Positions 26,266 to 39,500 of a stretch of DNA of 64,000 bases are shown here, in pieces. The stretch spans positions 51,663,902-51,727,901 of the forward strand of contig OZ038433.1 in NCBI GenBank assembly GCA_964036275.1, read 5' to 3'. The first letter of the stretch is position 1. Each line of letters starts with the position of its first letter. The notes under the pieces are model-generated. The model was not told the DNA's origin, searched no databases, and saw only the letters and a program-made list of their open reading frames with translations. Position numbers and translations under genes: made by a program. Origin of the DNA: Litoditis marina. Lineage: Eukaryota > Nematoda > Chromadorea > Rhabditida > Rhabditidae.

Positions 26266-26667
26266 TGTTAGACTAGAAGTGTGGTGCACACTTATAGTTC
26301 GTTCCACCGAACAATGTACCTTTACAAAAGCCGAAACCTAAACCGACTTACATAAAGGACTAAATAACCGCGCGCGCGTCGCGGGCTGCCTAGCGGTCGC
26401 GGTCTGGAAATTAGCCAGCTCTCGGTGCCGCAGCATCTTCAAATTCAAAATTATTTTACTTTCTCCTCAAATTCGATAGTTTTCTTATTCTGTTTGTTTT
26501 ATCTTATTCTTGCTTCTTCAAATACCTATAGATACCATGTATACCATGTTTGTATACCATGTTTCTTATCTTAATTGAAATGAAAGGGAAATCTCTTGAT
26601 AATAATGATAATTACCCTCTTAAGAGTTAGGTTTCTTTATGTTTGTCTTTGATTATTTTGTTTACAG
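26266..26667. other. Intergenic or intronic stretch
   Basis: It contains a GC-rich patch near 26370-26410 with CGCGCGCGTCGCGG, then AT-rich DNA with short repeats of ATACCATGT. No exon could be supported, although the exon at 26668 needs an upstream partner that leaves two bases. Confidence 0.4.
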
Positions 26668-27145
26668 GCAAGCTTTGTGTGCTTCCGTCGATTTTCGTCT
26701 CTCTGATGTGGTCCATATCAAAGGACGTTACTGGTCAGTTTTAATTCTTTTTTATTTGTTCTGGCTAGGATCGATCGGTAGGATATAATATTTTCGATCG
26801 TTGAGCGTTTTCTGGAGATACTTTTTTCGTTTGATAACCTAAGAGGCCGACAAACTTTGAATGCACGACTATTGGACCAAAAGTAGTCCGTTTTCATATT
26901 TTTAGATTGAATTACGTGAAATTCGACCAATCTTTTGTGTTCGGCATGAAATTAGATCGTTTTTTGATATTTTCTGGCGCACAACTTCACTGGGGTATGG
27001 TCGAATTAGATGTGTTTGTCCGTATTTCATGTAATAGTAGTATTGTAACTCAGCATATATTTTCAGTCCTCCATCCAAATCATTCTATGGAGCGAGTGGT
27101 CACCCTTACTCCAGAATTGAACGCGGAAAAAAAACTGTGGACTAG
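26668..27145 (+). CDS. Last two exons of a plus-strand gene, product unknown
   Basis: Exon 26668-26733 follows TTTACAG and ends at TACTG/GTCAGT. It has one base finishing a codon, 21 open codons, and two bases over. Exon 27067-27145 follows ATTTTCAG, its first base completes the split codon, and 25 codons follow before a TAG at 27143. The phases fit, and AATAAA starts three bases after the stop, as expected for a short 3' UTR. The joined tail is basic and Ser/Tyr-rich with no recognised domain. Earlier exons were not found. Another open frame crosses the second exon without a fitting stop, so the model is tentative. Confidence 0.5.
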
Positions 27146-27147
27146 GT

Positions 27148-27153
27148 AATAAA
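27148..27153 (+). promoter_or_regulatory. Poly(A) signal AATAAA
   Basis: A canonical hexamer lies three bases after the proposed stop at 27145. It supports the plus-strand 3' end and lies about 100 bp before the minisatellite begins. Confidence 0.5.
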
Positions 27154-27435
27154 AACAAACGTATCCTAAATTTTGTACGTCCACTATCCGCTTCGTATAG
27201 ATTCATTCATCTAATAATGTTTTTGATAATGTTCATGTGTGATATATTCAGAGTGGCAATGATCACCATCTCCCCAGTAGGAGGTGGCGATGATCGCCAT
27301 CTCTCCAGTAGGAGGTGGCGATGATCGCCATCTCCCCAGTAGAAGGTGGCGATGATCACCATCTCCCCAGTAGAAGGTGGCGATGATCGCCATCTCTCCA
27401 GTAGGAGGTGGCGATGATCGCCATTTCTCCAGTAG

Positions 27436-27501
27436 GAGATGGCGATCATCGCCACCTCCTACTGGAGAGATCCAGTAGGAGGTGGCGATGATCGCCATCT
27501 C
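27436..27501. repeat. Inverted dimer junction, first of about twenty
   Basis: Two units meet head to head around CTGGA-GAGA-TCCAG, giving perfect 31-bp arms, one whole repeat unit, with a 4-nt loop. The same junction recurs with centres near 27783, 27949, 28086, 28399, 28566, 29067, 29483, 31639, 32178, 33426, 36244, 45776, 46430, 47646, 47960, 49120 and 49465, and in variant form near 63355 and 63615. None occurs between about 36.3 and 45.7 kb. Confidence 0.93.
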
Positions 27502-30500
27502 TCCAGTAGAAGTTGGCGATGATCGCCATCTCTCCAGTGGCGATGATCGCCATCTCCCCAGTAGAAGGTGGCGATGATCGCCATCTCTCCAGTAGGAGGT
27601 GGCGATGATCGCCATCTCTCCAGTAGGAGATGGCAATGATCGCCATCTCCCCAGCAGAAGGTGGCGATGATCGCCATCTCCCCAGTAGAAGGTGGCGATG
27701 ATCGCCATCTCTCCAGTAGGAGTGGCGATGATAGCCACCTCTCCAGTAGGAGATGGCAATCATCGCCACCTCCTACTGGAGAGATCCAGTAGGAGGTGGC
27801 GATGATCGCCATCTCTCCAGTAGGAGGTGGCGATGATCGCCATCTCTCCAGTAGGAGGTGGCGATGATAGCCACCTCTCCAGTAGGAGGTGGCGATGATA
27901 GCCACCTCTCCAGTAGGAGATGGCGATGATCGCCACCTCCTACTGGAGAGATCCAGTAGGAAGTGGCGATGATCGCCATCTCTCCAGTAGGAGGTGGCGA
28001 TGATAGCCACCTCTCCAGTAGGAGGTGGCGATGATAGCCACCTCTCCAGTAGGAGATGGCGATGATCGCCACCTCCTACTGGAGAGATCCAGTAGGAGGT
28101 GGCGATGATCGCCATCTCTCCAGTAGAAGTTGGCGATGATCGCCATCTCTCCAGTGGCGATGATCGCCATCTCCCCAGTAGAAGGTGGCGATGATCGCCA
28201 TCTCTCCAGTAGGAGGTGGCGATGATCGCCATCTCTCCAGTAGGAGATGGCAATGATCGCCATCTCCCCAGCAGAAGGTGGCGATGATCGCCATCTCCCC
28301 AGTAGAAGGTGGCGATGATCGCCATCTCTCCAGTAGGAGTGGCGATGATAGCCACCTCTCCAGTAGGTAATGGCAATCATCGCCACCTCCTACTGGAGAG
28401 ATCCAGTAGGAGGTGGCGATGATCGCCATCTCTCCAGTAGGAGGTGGCGATGATCGCCATCTCTCCAGTAGGAGGTGGCGATGATAGCCACCTCTCCAGT
28501 AGGAGGTGGCGATGATAGCCACCTCTCCAGTAGGAGATGGCGATGATCGCCACCTCCTACTGGAGAGATCCAGTAGGAGGTGGCGATGATCGCCATCTCT
28601 CCAGTAGGAGGTGGCGATGATCGCCATCTCTCCAGTAGGAGGTGGCGATGATCGCCATCTCTCCAGTGGCGATGATCGCCATCTCCCCAGTAGGAGGTGG
28701 CGATGATCGCCATCTCTCCAGTAGGAGGTGGCGATGATCGCCATCTCCCCAGTAAGAGGTGGCGATGATCGCCATCTCTCCAGTAGGAGATGGCGATCAT
28801 CGCCATCTCTCCAGTAGGAGATGTCGATGATCGTCATCTCCCCAGTAGAAGGTGGCGATGATCACCATCTTCCCAGTAGAAGGTGGCGATGATCGCCATC
28901 TCTCCAGTAGGAGGTGGCGATGATCGCCATCTCTCCAGTAGAAGGTGGCGATGATCACCATCTCCCCAGTAGGAGGTGGCGATGATCACCATCTCCCCAG
29001 TAGGAGGTGGCGATGATCGCCATCTCTCCAGTAGGAGATGGCGATCATCGCCACCTCCTACTGGAGAGATCCAGTAAGAGGTGGCGATGATCGCCATCTT
29101 CCCAGTAGGAGGTGGCGATGATCGCCATCTCTCCAGTAGGAAGTGGCGATGATCGCTATCTCCCCAGTAGGAGGTGGCGATGATCGCCATCTCTCCAGTA
29201 GGAAGTAGCGATGATCGCCATCTCTCCAGTAGGAGGTGGCGATGATAACCACCTCTCCAGTAGGAGATGGCGATGATCGCCATCTCTCCAGTAGGAGGTG
29301 GCGATGATCGCCATCTTTCCAGTAGGAGGTGGCGATGATCGCCATATCCCCAGTAGGAGGTGGCGATGATCGCCATCTCCCCAGTAGAAGGTGGCGATGA
29401 TCGCCATCTCTCCGGTAGGAGGTGGCGATGATCGCCATCTCCCCAGTAGGAGGTGGCGATGATCGCCACCTCCTACTGGAGAGATCCAGTAAGAGGTGGC
29501 GATGATCGCCATCTTCCCAGTAGGAGGTGGCGATGATCGCCATCTCTCCAGTAGGAAGTGGCGATGATCGCTATCTCCCCAGTAGGAGGTGGCGATGATC
29601 GCCATCTCTCCAGTAGGAAGTAGCGATGATCGCCATCTCTCCAGTAGGAGGTGGCGATGATAACCACCTCTCCAGTAGGAGATGGCGATGATCGCCATCT
29701 CCCCAGTAGAAGGTGGCGATGATCGCCATCTCTCCAGTAGGAGGTGGCGATGATAACCACCTCTCCAGTAGGAGGTGGCGATGATCGCCATCTCCCCAGT
29801 AGAAGGTGGCGATGATCGCCATCTCTCCGGTAGGAGGTGGCGATGATCGCCATCTCCCCAGTAGGAGGTGGCGATGATCGCCATCTCTCCAGTAGAAGGT
29901 GGCGATGATCGCCATCTCCCCAGTAGAAGGTGGCGATGATCACCATCTCTCCAGTAGGAGGTGGCGATGATCGCCATCTCCCCAGTAGGAGGTGGCGATG
30001 ATCGCCATCTCTCCAGTAAGAGGTGGCGATGATCGCCATCTTCCCAGTAGGAGATGGCGATGATCGCTATCTCCCCAGTAGAAGGTGGCGATGATCACCA
30101 TCTCTCCAGTGGCGATTATCGCCATCTCTCCAGTAGGAGATGTCGATGATCGCTATCTCCCCAGTAGAAGGTGGCGATGATCACCATCTCCCCAGTAGAA
30201 GGTGGCGATGATCGCCATCTCTCCAGTAGGAGGTGGCGATGATCGCCATCTCTCCAGTAGAAGGTGGCGATGATCGCCATCTCCCCAGTAGAAGGTGGCG
30301 ATGATCACCATCTCTCCAGTAGGAGGTGGCGATGATCGCCATCTCCCCAGTAGGAGGTGGCGATGATCGCCATCTCTCCAGTAAGAGGTGGCGATGATCG
30401 CCATCTTCCCAGTAGGAGGTGGCGATGATTGCCATCTCTCCAGTGGCGATTATCGCCATCTCCCCAGTAGGAGGTGGCGATGATCGCCATCTCTCCAGTA

Positions 30501-33500
30501 GGAAGTAGCGATGATCGCCATCTCTCCAGTAGGAGGTGGCGATGATAACCACCTCTCCAGTAGGAGATGGCGATGATCGCCATCTCTCCAGTAGGAGGTG
30601 GCGATGATCGCCATCTTTCCAGTAGGAGGTGGCGATGATCGCCATATCCCCAGTAGGAGGTGGCGATGATCGCCATCTCCCCAGTAGAAGGTGGCGATGA
30701 TCGCCATCTCTCCGGTAGGAGGTGGCGATGATCGCCATCTCCCCAGTAGGAGGTGGCGATGATCGCCATCTCTCCAGTAGAAGGTGGCGATGATCGCCAT
30801 CTCCCCAGTAGAAGGTGGCGATGATCACCATCTCTCCAGTAGGAGGTGGCGATGATCGCCATCTCCCCAGTAGGAGGTGGCGATGATCGCCATCTCTCCA
30901 GTAAGAGGTGGCGATGATCGCCATCTTCCCAGTAGGAGATGGCGATGATCGCCATCTCCCCAGTGGCGATCATCGCCATCTCTCCAGTAGGAGATGTCGA
31001 TGATCGCCATCTCCCCAGTAGAAGGTGGCGATGATCACCATCTCCCCAGTAGAAGGTGGCGATGATCACCATCTCCCCAGTAGAAGGTGGCGATGATCGC
31101 CATCTCTCCAGTAGGAGGTGGCGATGATCGCCATCTCTCCAGTAGAAGGTGGCGATGATCGCCATCTCTCCAGTAGAAGGTGGCGATGATCGCCATCTCT
31201 CCAGTGGCGATGATCGCCATCTCTCCAGTGGCGATGATCGCCATCTCTCCAGTGGCGATCATCGCCATCTCTCCAGTAGGAGATGTCGATGATCGCTATC
31301 TCCCCAGTAGAAGGTGGCGATGATCACCATCTCCCCAGTAGAAGGTGGCGATGATCGCCATCTCTCCAGTAGGAGGTGGCGATGATCGCCATCTCCCCAG
31401 TAGGAGGTGGCGATGATCGCCATCTTCCCAGTAGGAGGTGGCGATGATTGCCATCTCTCCAGTGGCGATTATCGCCATCTCTCCAGTAGGAGGTGGCGAT
31501 GATCGCCATCTCCCCAGTAGGAGGTGGCGATGATCGCCATCTTCCCAGTAGGAGGTGGCGATGATTGCCATCTCTCCAGTGGCGATTATCGCCATCTCCC
31601 CAGTAGGAGGTGGCGATGATCGCCACCTCCTACTGGAGAGATCCAGTAAGAGGTGGCGATGATCGCCATCTTCCCAGTAGGAGGTGGCGATGATCGCCAT
31701 CTCTCCAGTAGGAAGTGGCGATGATCGCTATCTCCCCAGTAGGAGGTGGCGATGATCGCCATCTCTCCAGTAGGAAGTAGCGATGATCGCCATCTCTCCA
31801 GTAGGAGGTGGCGATGATAACCACCTCTCCAGTAGGAGATGGCGATGATCGCCATCTCTCCAGTAGGAGGTGGCGATGATCGCCATCTTTCCAGTAGGAG
31901 GTGGCGATGATCGCCATCTCTCCAGTAGGAGGTGGCGATGATAACCACCTCTCCAGTAGGAGATGGCGATGATCGCCATCTCTCCAGTAGGAGGTGGCGA
32001 TGATCGCCATCTTTCCAGTAGGAGGTGGCGATGATCGCCATATCCCCAGTAGGAGGTGGCGATGATCGCCATCTCCCCAGTAGAAGGTGGCGATGATCGC
32101 CATCTCTCCGGTAGGAGGTGGCGATGATCGCCATCTCCCCAGTAGGAGGTGGCGATGATCGCCACCTCCTACTGGAGAGATCCAGTAAGAGGTGGCGATG
32201 ATCGCCATCTTCCCAGTAGGAGGTGGCGATGATCGCCATCTCTCCAGTAGGAAGTGGCGATGATCGCTATCTCCCCAGTAGGAGGTGGCGATGATCGCCA
32301 TCTCTCCAGTAGGAAGTAGCGATGATCGCCATCTCTCCAGTAGGAGGTGGCGATGATAACCACCTCTCCAGTAGGAGATGGCGATGATCGCCATCTCTCC
32401 AGTAGGAGGTGGCGATGATCGCCATCTTTCCAGTAGGAGGTGGCGATGATCGCCATATCCCCAGTAGGAGGTGGCGATGATCGCCATCTCCCCAGTAGAA
32501 GGTGGCGATGATCGCCATCTCTCCGGTAGGAGGTGGCGATGATCGCCATCTCCCCAGTAGGAGGTGGCGATGATCGCCATCTCTCCAGTAGAAGGTGGCG
32601 ATGATCGCCATCTCCCCAGTAGAAGGTGGCGATGATCACCATCTCTCCAGTAGGAGGTGGCGATGATCGCCATCTCCCCAGTAGGAGGTGGCGATGATCG
32701 CCATCTCTCCAGTAAGAGGTGGCGATGATCGCCATCTTCCCAGTAGGAGATGGCGATGATCGCCATCTCTCCAGTGGCGATCATCGCCATCTCTCCAGTA
32801 GGAGATGTCGATGATCGCCATCTCCCCAGTAGAAGGTGGCGATGATCACCATCTCCCCAGTAGAAGGTGGCGATGATCACCATCTCCCCAGTAGAAGGTG
32901 GCGATGATCGCCATCTCTCCAGTAGGAGGTGGCGATGATCGCCATCTCTCCAGTAGAAGGTGGCGATGATCGCCATCTCTCCAGTAGAAGGTGGCGATGA
33001 TCGCCATCTCTCCAGTGGCGATGATCGCCATCTCTCCAGTGGCGATCATCGCCATCTCTCCAGTAGGAGATGTCGATGATCGCTATCTCCCCAGTAGAAG
33101 GTGGCGATGATCACCATCTCCCCAGTAGAAGGTGGCGATGATCGCCATCTCTCCAGTAGGAGGTGGCGATGATCGCCATCTCCCCAGTAGGAGGTGGCGA
33201 TGATCGCCATCTTCCCAGTAGGAGGTGGCGATGATTGCCATCTCTCCAGTGGCGATTATCGCCATCTCTCCAGTAGGAGGTGGCGATGATCGCCATCTCC
33301 CCAGTAGGAGGTGGCGATGATCGCCATCTTCCCAGTAGGAGGTGGCGATGATTGCCATCTCTCCAGTGGCGATTATCGCCATCTCCCCAGTAGGAGGTGG
33401 CGATGATCGCCACCTCCTACTGGAGAGATCCAGTAAGAGGTGGCGATGATCGCCATCTTCCCAGTAGGAGGTGGCGATGATCGCCATCTCTCCAGTAGGA

Positions 33501-36500
33501 AGTGGCGATGATCGCTATCTCCCCAGTAGGAGGTGGCGATGATCGCCATCTCTCCAGTAGGAAGTAGCGATGATCGCCATCTCTCCAGTAGGAGGTGGCG
33601 ATGATAACCACCTCTCCAGTAGGAGATGGCGATGATCGCCATCTCTCCAGTAGGAGGTGGCGATGATCGCCATCTTTCCAGTAGGAGGTGGCGATGATCG
33701 CCATATCCCCAGTAGGAGGTGGCGATGATCGCCATCTCCCCAGTAGAAGGTGGCGATGATCGCCATCTCTCCGGTAGGAGGTGGCGATGATCGCCATCTC
33801 CCCAGTAGGAGGTGGCGATGATCGCCATCTCTCCAGTAGAAGGTGGCGATGATCGCCATCTCCCCAGTAGAAGGTGGCGATGATCACCATCTCTCCAGTA
33901 GGAGGTGGCGATGATCGCCATCTCCCCAGTAGGAGGTGGCGATGATCGCCATCTCTCCAGTAAGAGGTGGCGATGATCGCCATCTTCCCAGTAGGAGATG
34001 GCGATGATCGCCATCTCTCCAGTGGCGATCATCGCCATCTCTCCAGTAGGAGATGTCGATGATCGCCATCTCCCCAGTAGAAGGTGGCGATGATCACCAT
34101 CTCCCCAGTAGAAGGTGGCGATGATCACCATCTCCCCAGTAGAAGGTGGCGATGATCGCCATCTCTCCAGTAGAAGGTGGCGATGATCGCCATCTCTCCA
34201 GTAGAAGGTGGCGATGATCGCCATCTCTCCAGTGGCGATGATCGCCATCTCTCCAGTGGCGATGATCGCCATCTCTCCAGTGGCGATGATCGCCATCTCT
34301 CCAGTGGCGATCATCGCCATCTCTCCAGTAGGAGATGTCGATGATCGCTATCTCCCCAGTAGAAGGTGGCGATGATCACCATCTCCCCAGTAGAAGGTGG
34401 CGATGATCGCCATCTCTCCAGTAGGAGGTGGCGATGATCGCCATCTCCCCAGTAGGAGGTGGCGATGATCGCCATCTTCCCAGTAGGAGGTGGCGATGAT
34501 TGCCATCTCTCCAGTGGCGATCATCGCCATCTCTCCAGTAGGAGATGTCGATGATCGCCATCTCCCCAGTAGAAGGTGGCGATGATCACCATCTCCCCAG
34601 TAGAAGGTGGCGATGATCACCATCTCCCCAGTAGAAGGTGGCGATGATCGCCATCTCTCCAGTAGGAGGTGGCGATGATCGCCATCTCTCCAGTAGAAGG
34701 TGGCGATGATCGCCATCTCTCCAGTAGAAGGTGGCGATGATCGCCATCTCTCCAGTGGCGATGATCGCCATCTCTCCAGTGGCGATCATCGCCATCTCTC
34801 CAGTAGGAGATGTCGATGATCGCTATCTCCCCAGTAGAAGGTGGCGATGATCACCATCTCCCCAGTAGAAGGTGGCGATGATCGCCATCTCTCCAGTAGG
34901 AGGTGGCGATGATCGCCATCTCCCCAGTAGGAGGTGGCGATGATCGCCATCTTCCCAGTAGGAGGTGGCGATGATTGCCATCTCTCCAGTGGCGATTATC
35001 GCCATCTCTCCAGTAGGAGATGTCGATGATCGCCATCTCCCCAGTAGAAGGTGGCGATGATCACCATCTCCCCAGTAGAAGGTGGCGATGATCGCCATCT
35101 CTCCAGTAGGAGGTGGCGATGATCGCCATCTCCCCAGTAGAAGGTGGCGATGATCACCATCTCCCCAGTAGAAGGTGGCGATGATCGCCATCTCTCCAGT
35201 AGGAGGTGGCGATGATCGCCATCTCCCCAGTAGAAGGTGGCGATGATCACCATCTCCCCAGTAGAAGGTGGCGATGATCACCATCTCCCCAGTAGAAGGT
35301 GGGGATGATCGCCATCTCTCCAGTAGGAGGTGGCGATGATCGCCATCTCTCCAGTAGGAGGTGGCGATGATCGCCATCTCCCCAGTAAGAGGTGGCGATG
35401 ATCGCCATCTCTCCAGTAGGAGATGGCGATCATCGCCATCTCTCCAGTAGGAGATGTCGATGATCGTCATCTCCCCAGTAGTAGGTGGCGATGATCACCA
35501 TCTTCCCAGTAGAAGGTGGCGATGATCGCCATCTCTCCAGTAGGAGGTGGCGATGATCGCCATCTCTCCAGTAGAAGGTGGCGATGATCACCATCTCTCC
35601 AGTAGGAGGTGGCGATGATCGCCATCTCTCCAGTAGGAGGTGGCGATGATCGCCATCTCTCCAGTAGGAGGTGGCGATGATAACCACCTCTCCAGTAGGA
35701 GATGGCGATGATCGCCATCTCTCCAGTAGGAGGTGGCGATGATCGCCATCTTTCCAGTAGGAGGTGGCGATGATCGCCATATCCCCAGTAGGAGGTGGCG
35801 ATGATCGCCATCTCCCCAGTAGAAGGTGGCGATGATCGCCATCTCTCCGGTAGGAGGTGGCGATGATCGCCATCTCCCCAGTAGGAGGTGGCGATGATCG
35901 CCATCTCTCCAGTAGAAGGTGGCGATGATCGCCATCTCCCCAGTAGAAGGTGGCGATGATCACCATCTCTCCAGTAGGAGGTGGCGATAATCGCCATCTC
36001 CCCAGTAGGAGGTGGCGATGATCGCCATCTTCCCAGTAGGAGGTGGCGATGATTGCCATCTCTCCAGTGGCGATTATCGCCATCTCTCCAGTAGGAGGTG
36101 GCGATGATCGCCATCTCCCCAGTAGGAGGTGGCGATGATCGCCATCTTCCCAGTAGGAGGTGGCGATGATTGCCATCTCTCCAGTGGCGATTATCGCCAT
36201 CTCCCCAGTAGGAGGTGGCGATGATCGCCACCTCCTACTGGAGAGATCCAGTAAGAGGTGGCGATGATCGCCATCTTCCCAGTAGGAGGTGGCGATGATC
36301 GCCATCTCTCCAGTAGGAAGTGGCGATGATCGCTATCTCCCCAGTAGGAGGTGGCGATGATCGCCATCTCTCCAGTAGGAAGTAGCGATGATCGCCATCT
36401 CTCCAGTAGGAGGTGGCGATGATAACCACCTCTCCAGTAGGAGATGGCGATGATCGCCATCTCTCCAGTAGGAGGTGGCGATGATCGCCATCTTTCCAGT

Positions 36501-39500
36501 AGGAGGTGGCGATGATCGCCATATCCCCAGTAGGAGGTGGCGATGATCGCCATCTCCCCAGTAGAAGGTGGCGATGATCGCCATCTCTCCGGTAGGAGGT
36601 GGCGATGATCGCCATCTCCCCAGTAGGAGGTGGCGATGATCGCCATCTCTCCAGTAGAAGGTGGCGATGATCGCCATCTCCCCAGTAGAAGGTGGCGATG
36701 ATCACCATCTCTCCAGTAGGAGGTGGCGATGATCGCCATCTCCCCAGTAGGAGGTGGCGATGATCGCCATCTCTCCAGTAAGAGGTGGCGATGATCGCCA
36801 TCTTCCCAGTAGGAGATGGCGATGATCGCCATCTCTCCAGTGGCGATCATCGCCATCTCTCCAGTAGGAGATGTCGATGATCGCCATCTCCCCAGTAGAA
36901 GGTGGCGATGATCACCATCTCCCCAGTAGAAGGTGGCGATGATCACCATCTCCCCAGTAGAAGGTGGCGATGATCGCCATCTCTCCAGTAGAAGGTGGCG
37001 ATGATCGCCATCTCTCCAGTGGCGATGATCGTTATCTTTCCAGTGGCGATGATCGCCATCTCTCCAGTGGCGATGATCGCCATCTCTCCAGTGGCGATCA
37101 TCGCCATCTCTCCAGTAGGAGCCATCTCTCCAGTAGGAGATGTCGATGATCGCCATCTCCCCAGTAGAAGGTGGCGATGATCACCATCTCCCCAGTAGAA
37201 GGTGGCGATGATCACCATCTCCCCAGTAGAAGGTGGCGATGATCGCCATCTCTCCAGTAGAAGGTGGCGATGATCGCCATCTCTCCAGTAGAAGGTGGCG
37301 ATGATCGCCATCTCTCCAGTGGCGATGATCGTTATCTCTCCAGTGGCGATGATCGCCATCTCTCCAGTGGCGATGATCGCCATCTCTCCAGTGGCGATCA
37401 TCGCCATCTCTCCAGTAGGAGATGTCGATGATCGCTATCTCCCCAGTAGAAGGTGGCGATGATCACCATCTCCCCAGTAGAAGGTGGCGATGATCGCCAT
37501 CTCTCCAGTAGGAGGTGGCGATGATCGCCATCTCCCCAGTAGGAGGTGGCGATGATCGCCATCTTCCCAGTAGGAGGTGGCGATGATTGCCATCTCTCCA
37601 GTGGCGATCATCGCCATCTCTCCAGTAGGAGATGTCGATGATCGCCATCTCCCCAGTAGAAGGTGGCGATGATCACCATCTCCCCAGTAGAAGGTGGCGA
37701 TGATCACCATCTTTCCAGTAGAAGGTGGCGATGATCGCCATCTCTCCAGTAGGAGGTGGCGATGATCGCCATCTCTCCAGTAGAAGGTGGCGATGATCGC
37801 CATCTCTCCAGTAGAAGGTGGCGATGATCGCCATCTCTCCAGTGGCGATGATCGCCATCTCTCCAGTGGCGATGATCGCCATCTCTCCAGTGGCGATCAT
37901 CGCCATCTCTCCAGTAGGAGATGTCGATGATCGCTATCTCCCCAGTAGAAGGTGGCGATGATCACCATCTCCCCAGTAGAAGGTGGCGATGATCGCCATC
38001 TCTCCAGTAGGAGGTGGCGATGATCGCCATCTCCCCAGTAGGAGGTGGCGATGATCGCCATCTTCCCAGTAGGAGGTGGCGATGATTGCCATCTCTCCAG
38101 TGGCGATTATCGCCATCTCTCCAGTAGGAGATGTCGATGATCGCCATCTCCCCAGTAGAAGGTGGCGATGATCACCATCTCCCCAGTAGAAGGTGGCGAT
38201 GATCGCCATCTCTCCAGTAGGAGGTGGCGATGATCGCCATCTCCCCAGTAGAAGGTGGCGATGATCACCATCTCCCCAGTAGAAGGTGGCGATGATCGCC
38301 ATCTCTCCAGTAGGAGGTGGCGATGATCGCCATCTCCCCAGTAGAAGGTGGCGATGATCACCATCTCCCCAGTAGAAGGTGGCGATGATCACCATCTCCC
38401 CAGTAGAAGGTGGGGATGATCGCCATCTCTCCAGTAGGAGGTGGCGATGATCGCCATCTCTCCAGTAGGAGGTGGCGATGATCGCCATCTCCCCAGTAAG
38501 AGGTGGCGATGATCGCCATCTCTCCAGTAGGAGATGGCGATCATCGCCATCTCTCCAGTAGGAGATGTCGATGATCGTCATCTCCCCAGTAGTAGGTGGC
38601 GATGATCACCATCTTCCCAGTAGAAGGTGGCGATGATCGCCATCTCTCCAGTAGGAGGTGGCGATGATCGCCATCTCTCCAGTAGAAGGTGGCGATGATC
38701 ACCATCTCTCCAGTAGGAGGTGGCGATGATCGCCATCTCTCCAGTAGGAGGTGGCGATGATCGCCATCTCTCCAGTAAGAGGTGGCGATGATCGCCATCT
38801 TCCCAGTAGGAGATGGCGATGATCGCCATCTCTCCAGTGGCGATCATCGCCATCTCTCCAGTAGGAGATGTCGATGATCGCCATCTCCCCAGTAGAAGGT
38901 GGCGATGATCACCATCTCCCCAGTAGAAGGTGGCGATGATCGCCATCTCTCCAGTAGGAGGTGGCGATGATCGCCATCTCCCCAGTAGGAGGTGGCGATG
39001 ATCGCCATCTCTCCAGTAGAAGGTGGCGATGATCGCCATCTCTCCAGTGGCGATCATAGCCATCTCTCCAGTAGGAGATGTCGATGATCGCTATCTCCCC
39101 AGTAGAAGGTGGCGATGATCACCATCTCCCCAGTAGAAGGTGGCGATGATCGCCATCTCTCCAGTAGGAGGTGGCGATGATCGCCATCTCCCCAGTAGGA
39201 GGTGGCGATGATCGCCATCTTCCCAGTAGGAGGTGGCGATGATTGCCATCTCTCCAGTGGCGATCATCGCCATCTCTCCAGTAGGAGATGTCGATGATCG
39301 CCATCTCCCCAGTAGAAGGTGGCGATGATCACCATCTCCCCAGTAGAAGGTGGCGATGATCACCATCTCCCCAGTAGAAGGTGGCGATGATCGCCATCTC
39401 TCCAGTAGGAGGTGGCGATGATCGCCATCTCTCCAGTAGAAGGTGGCGATGATCGCCATCTCTCCAGTAGAAGGTGGCGATGATCGCCATCTCTCCAGTG

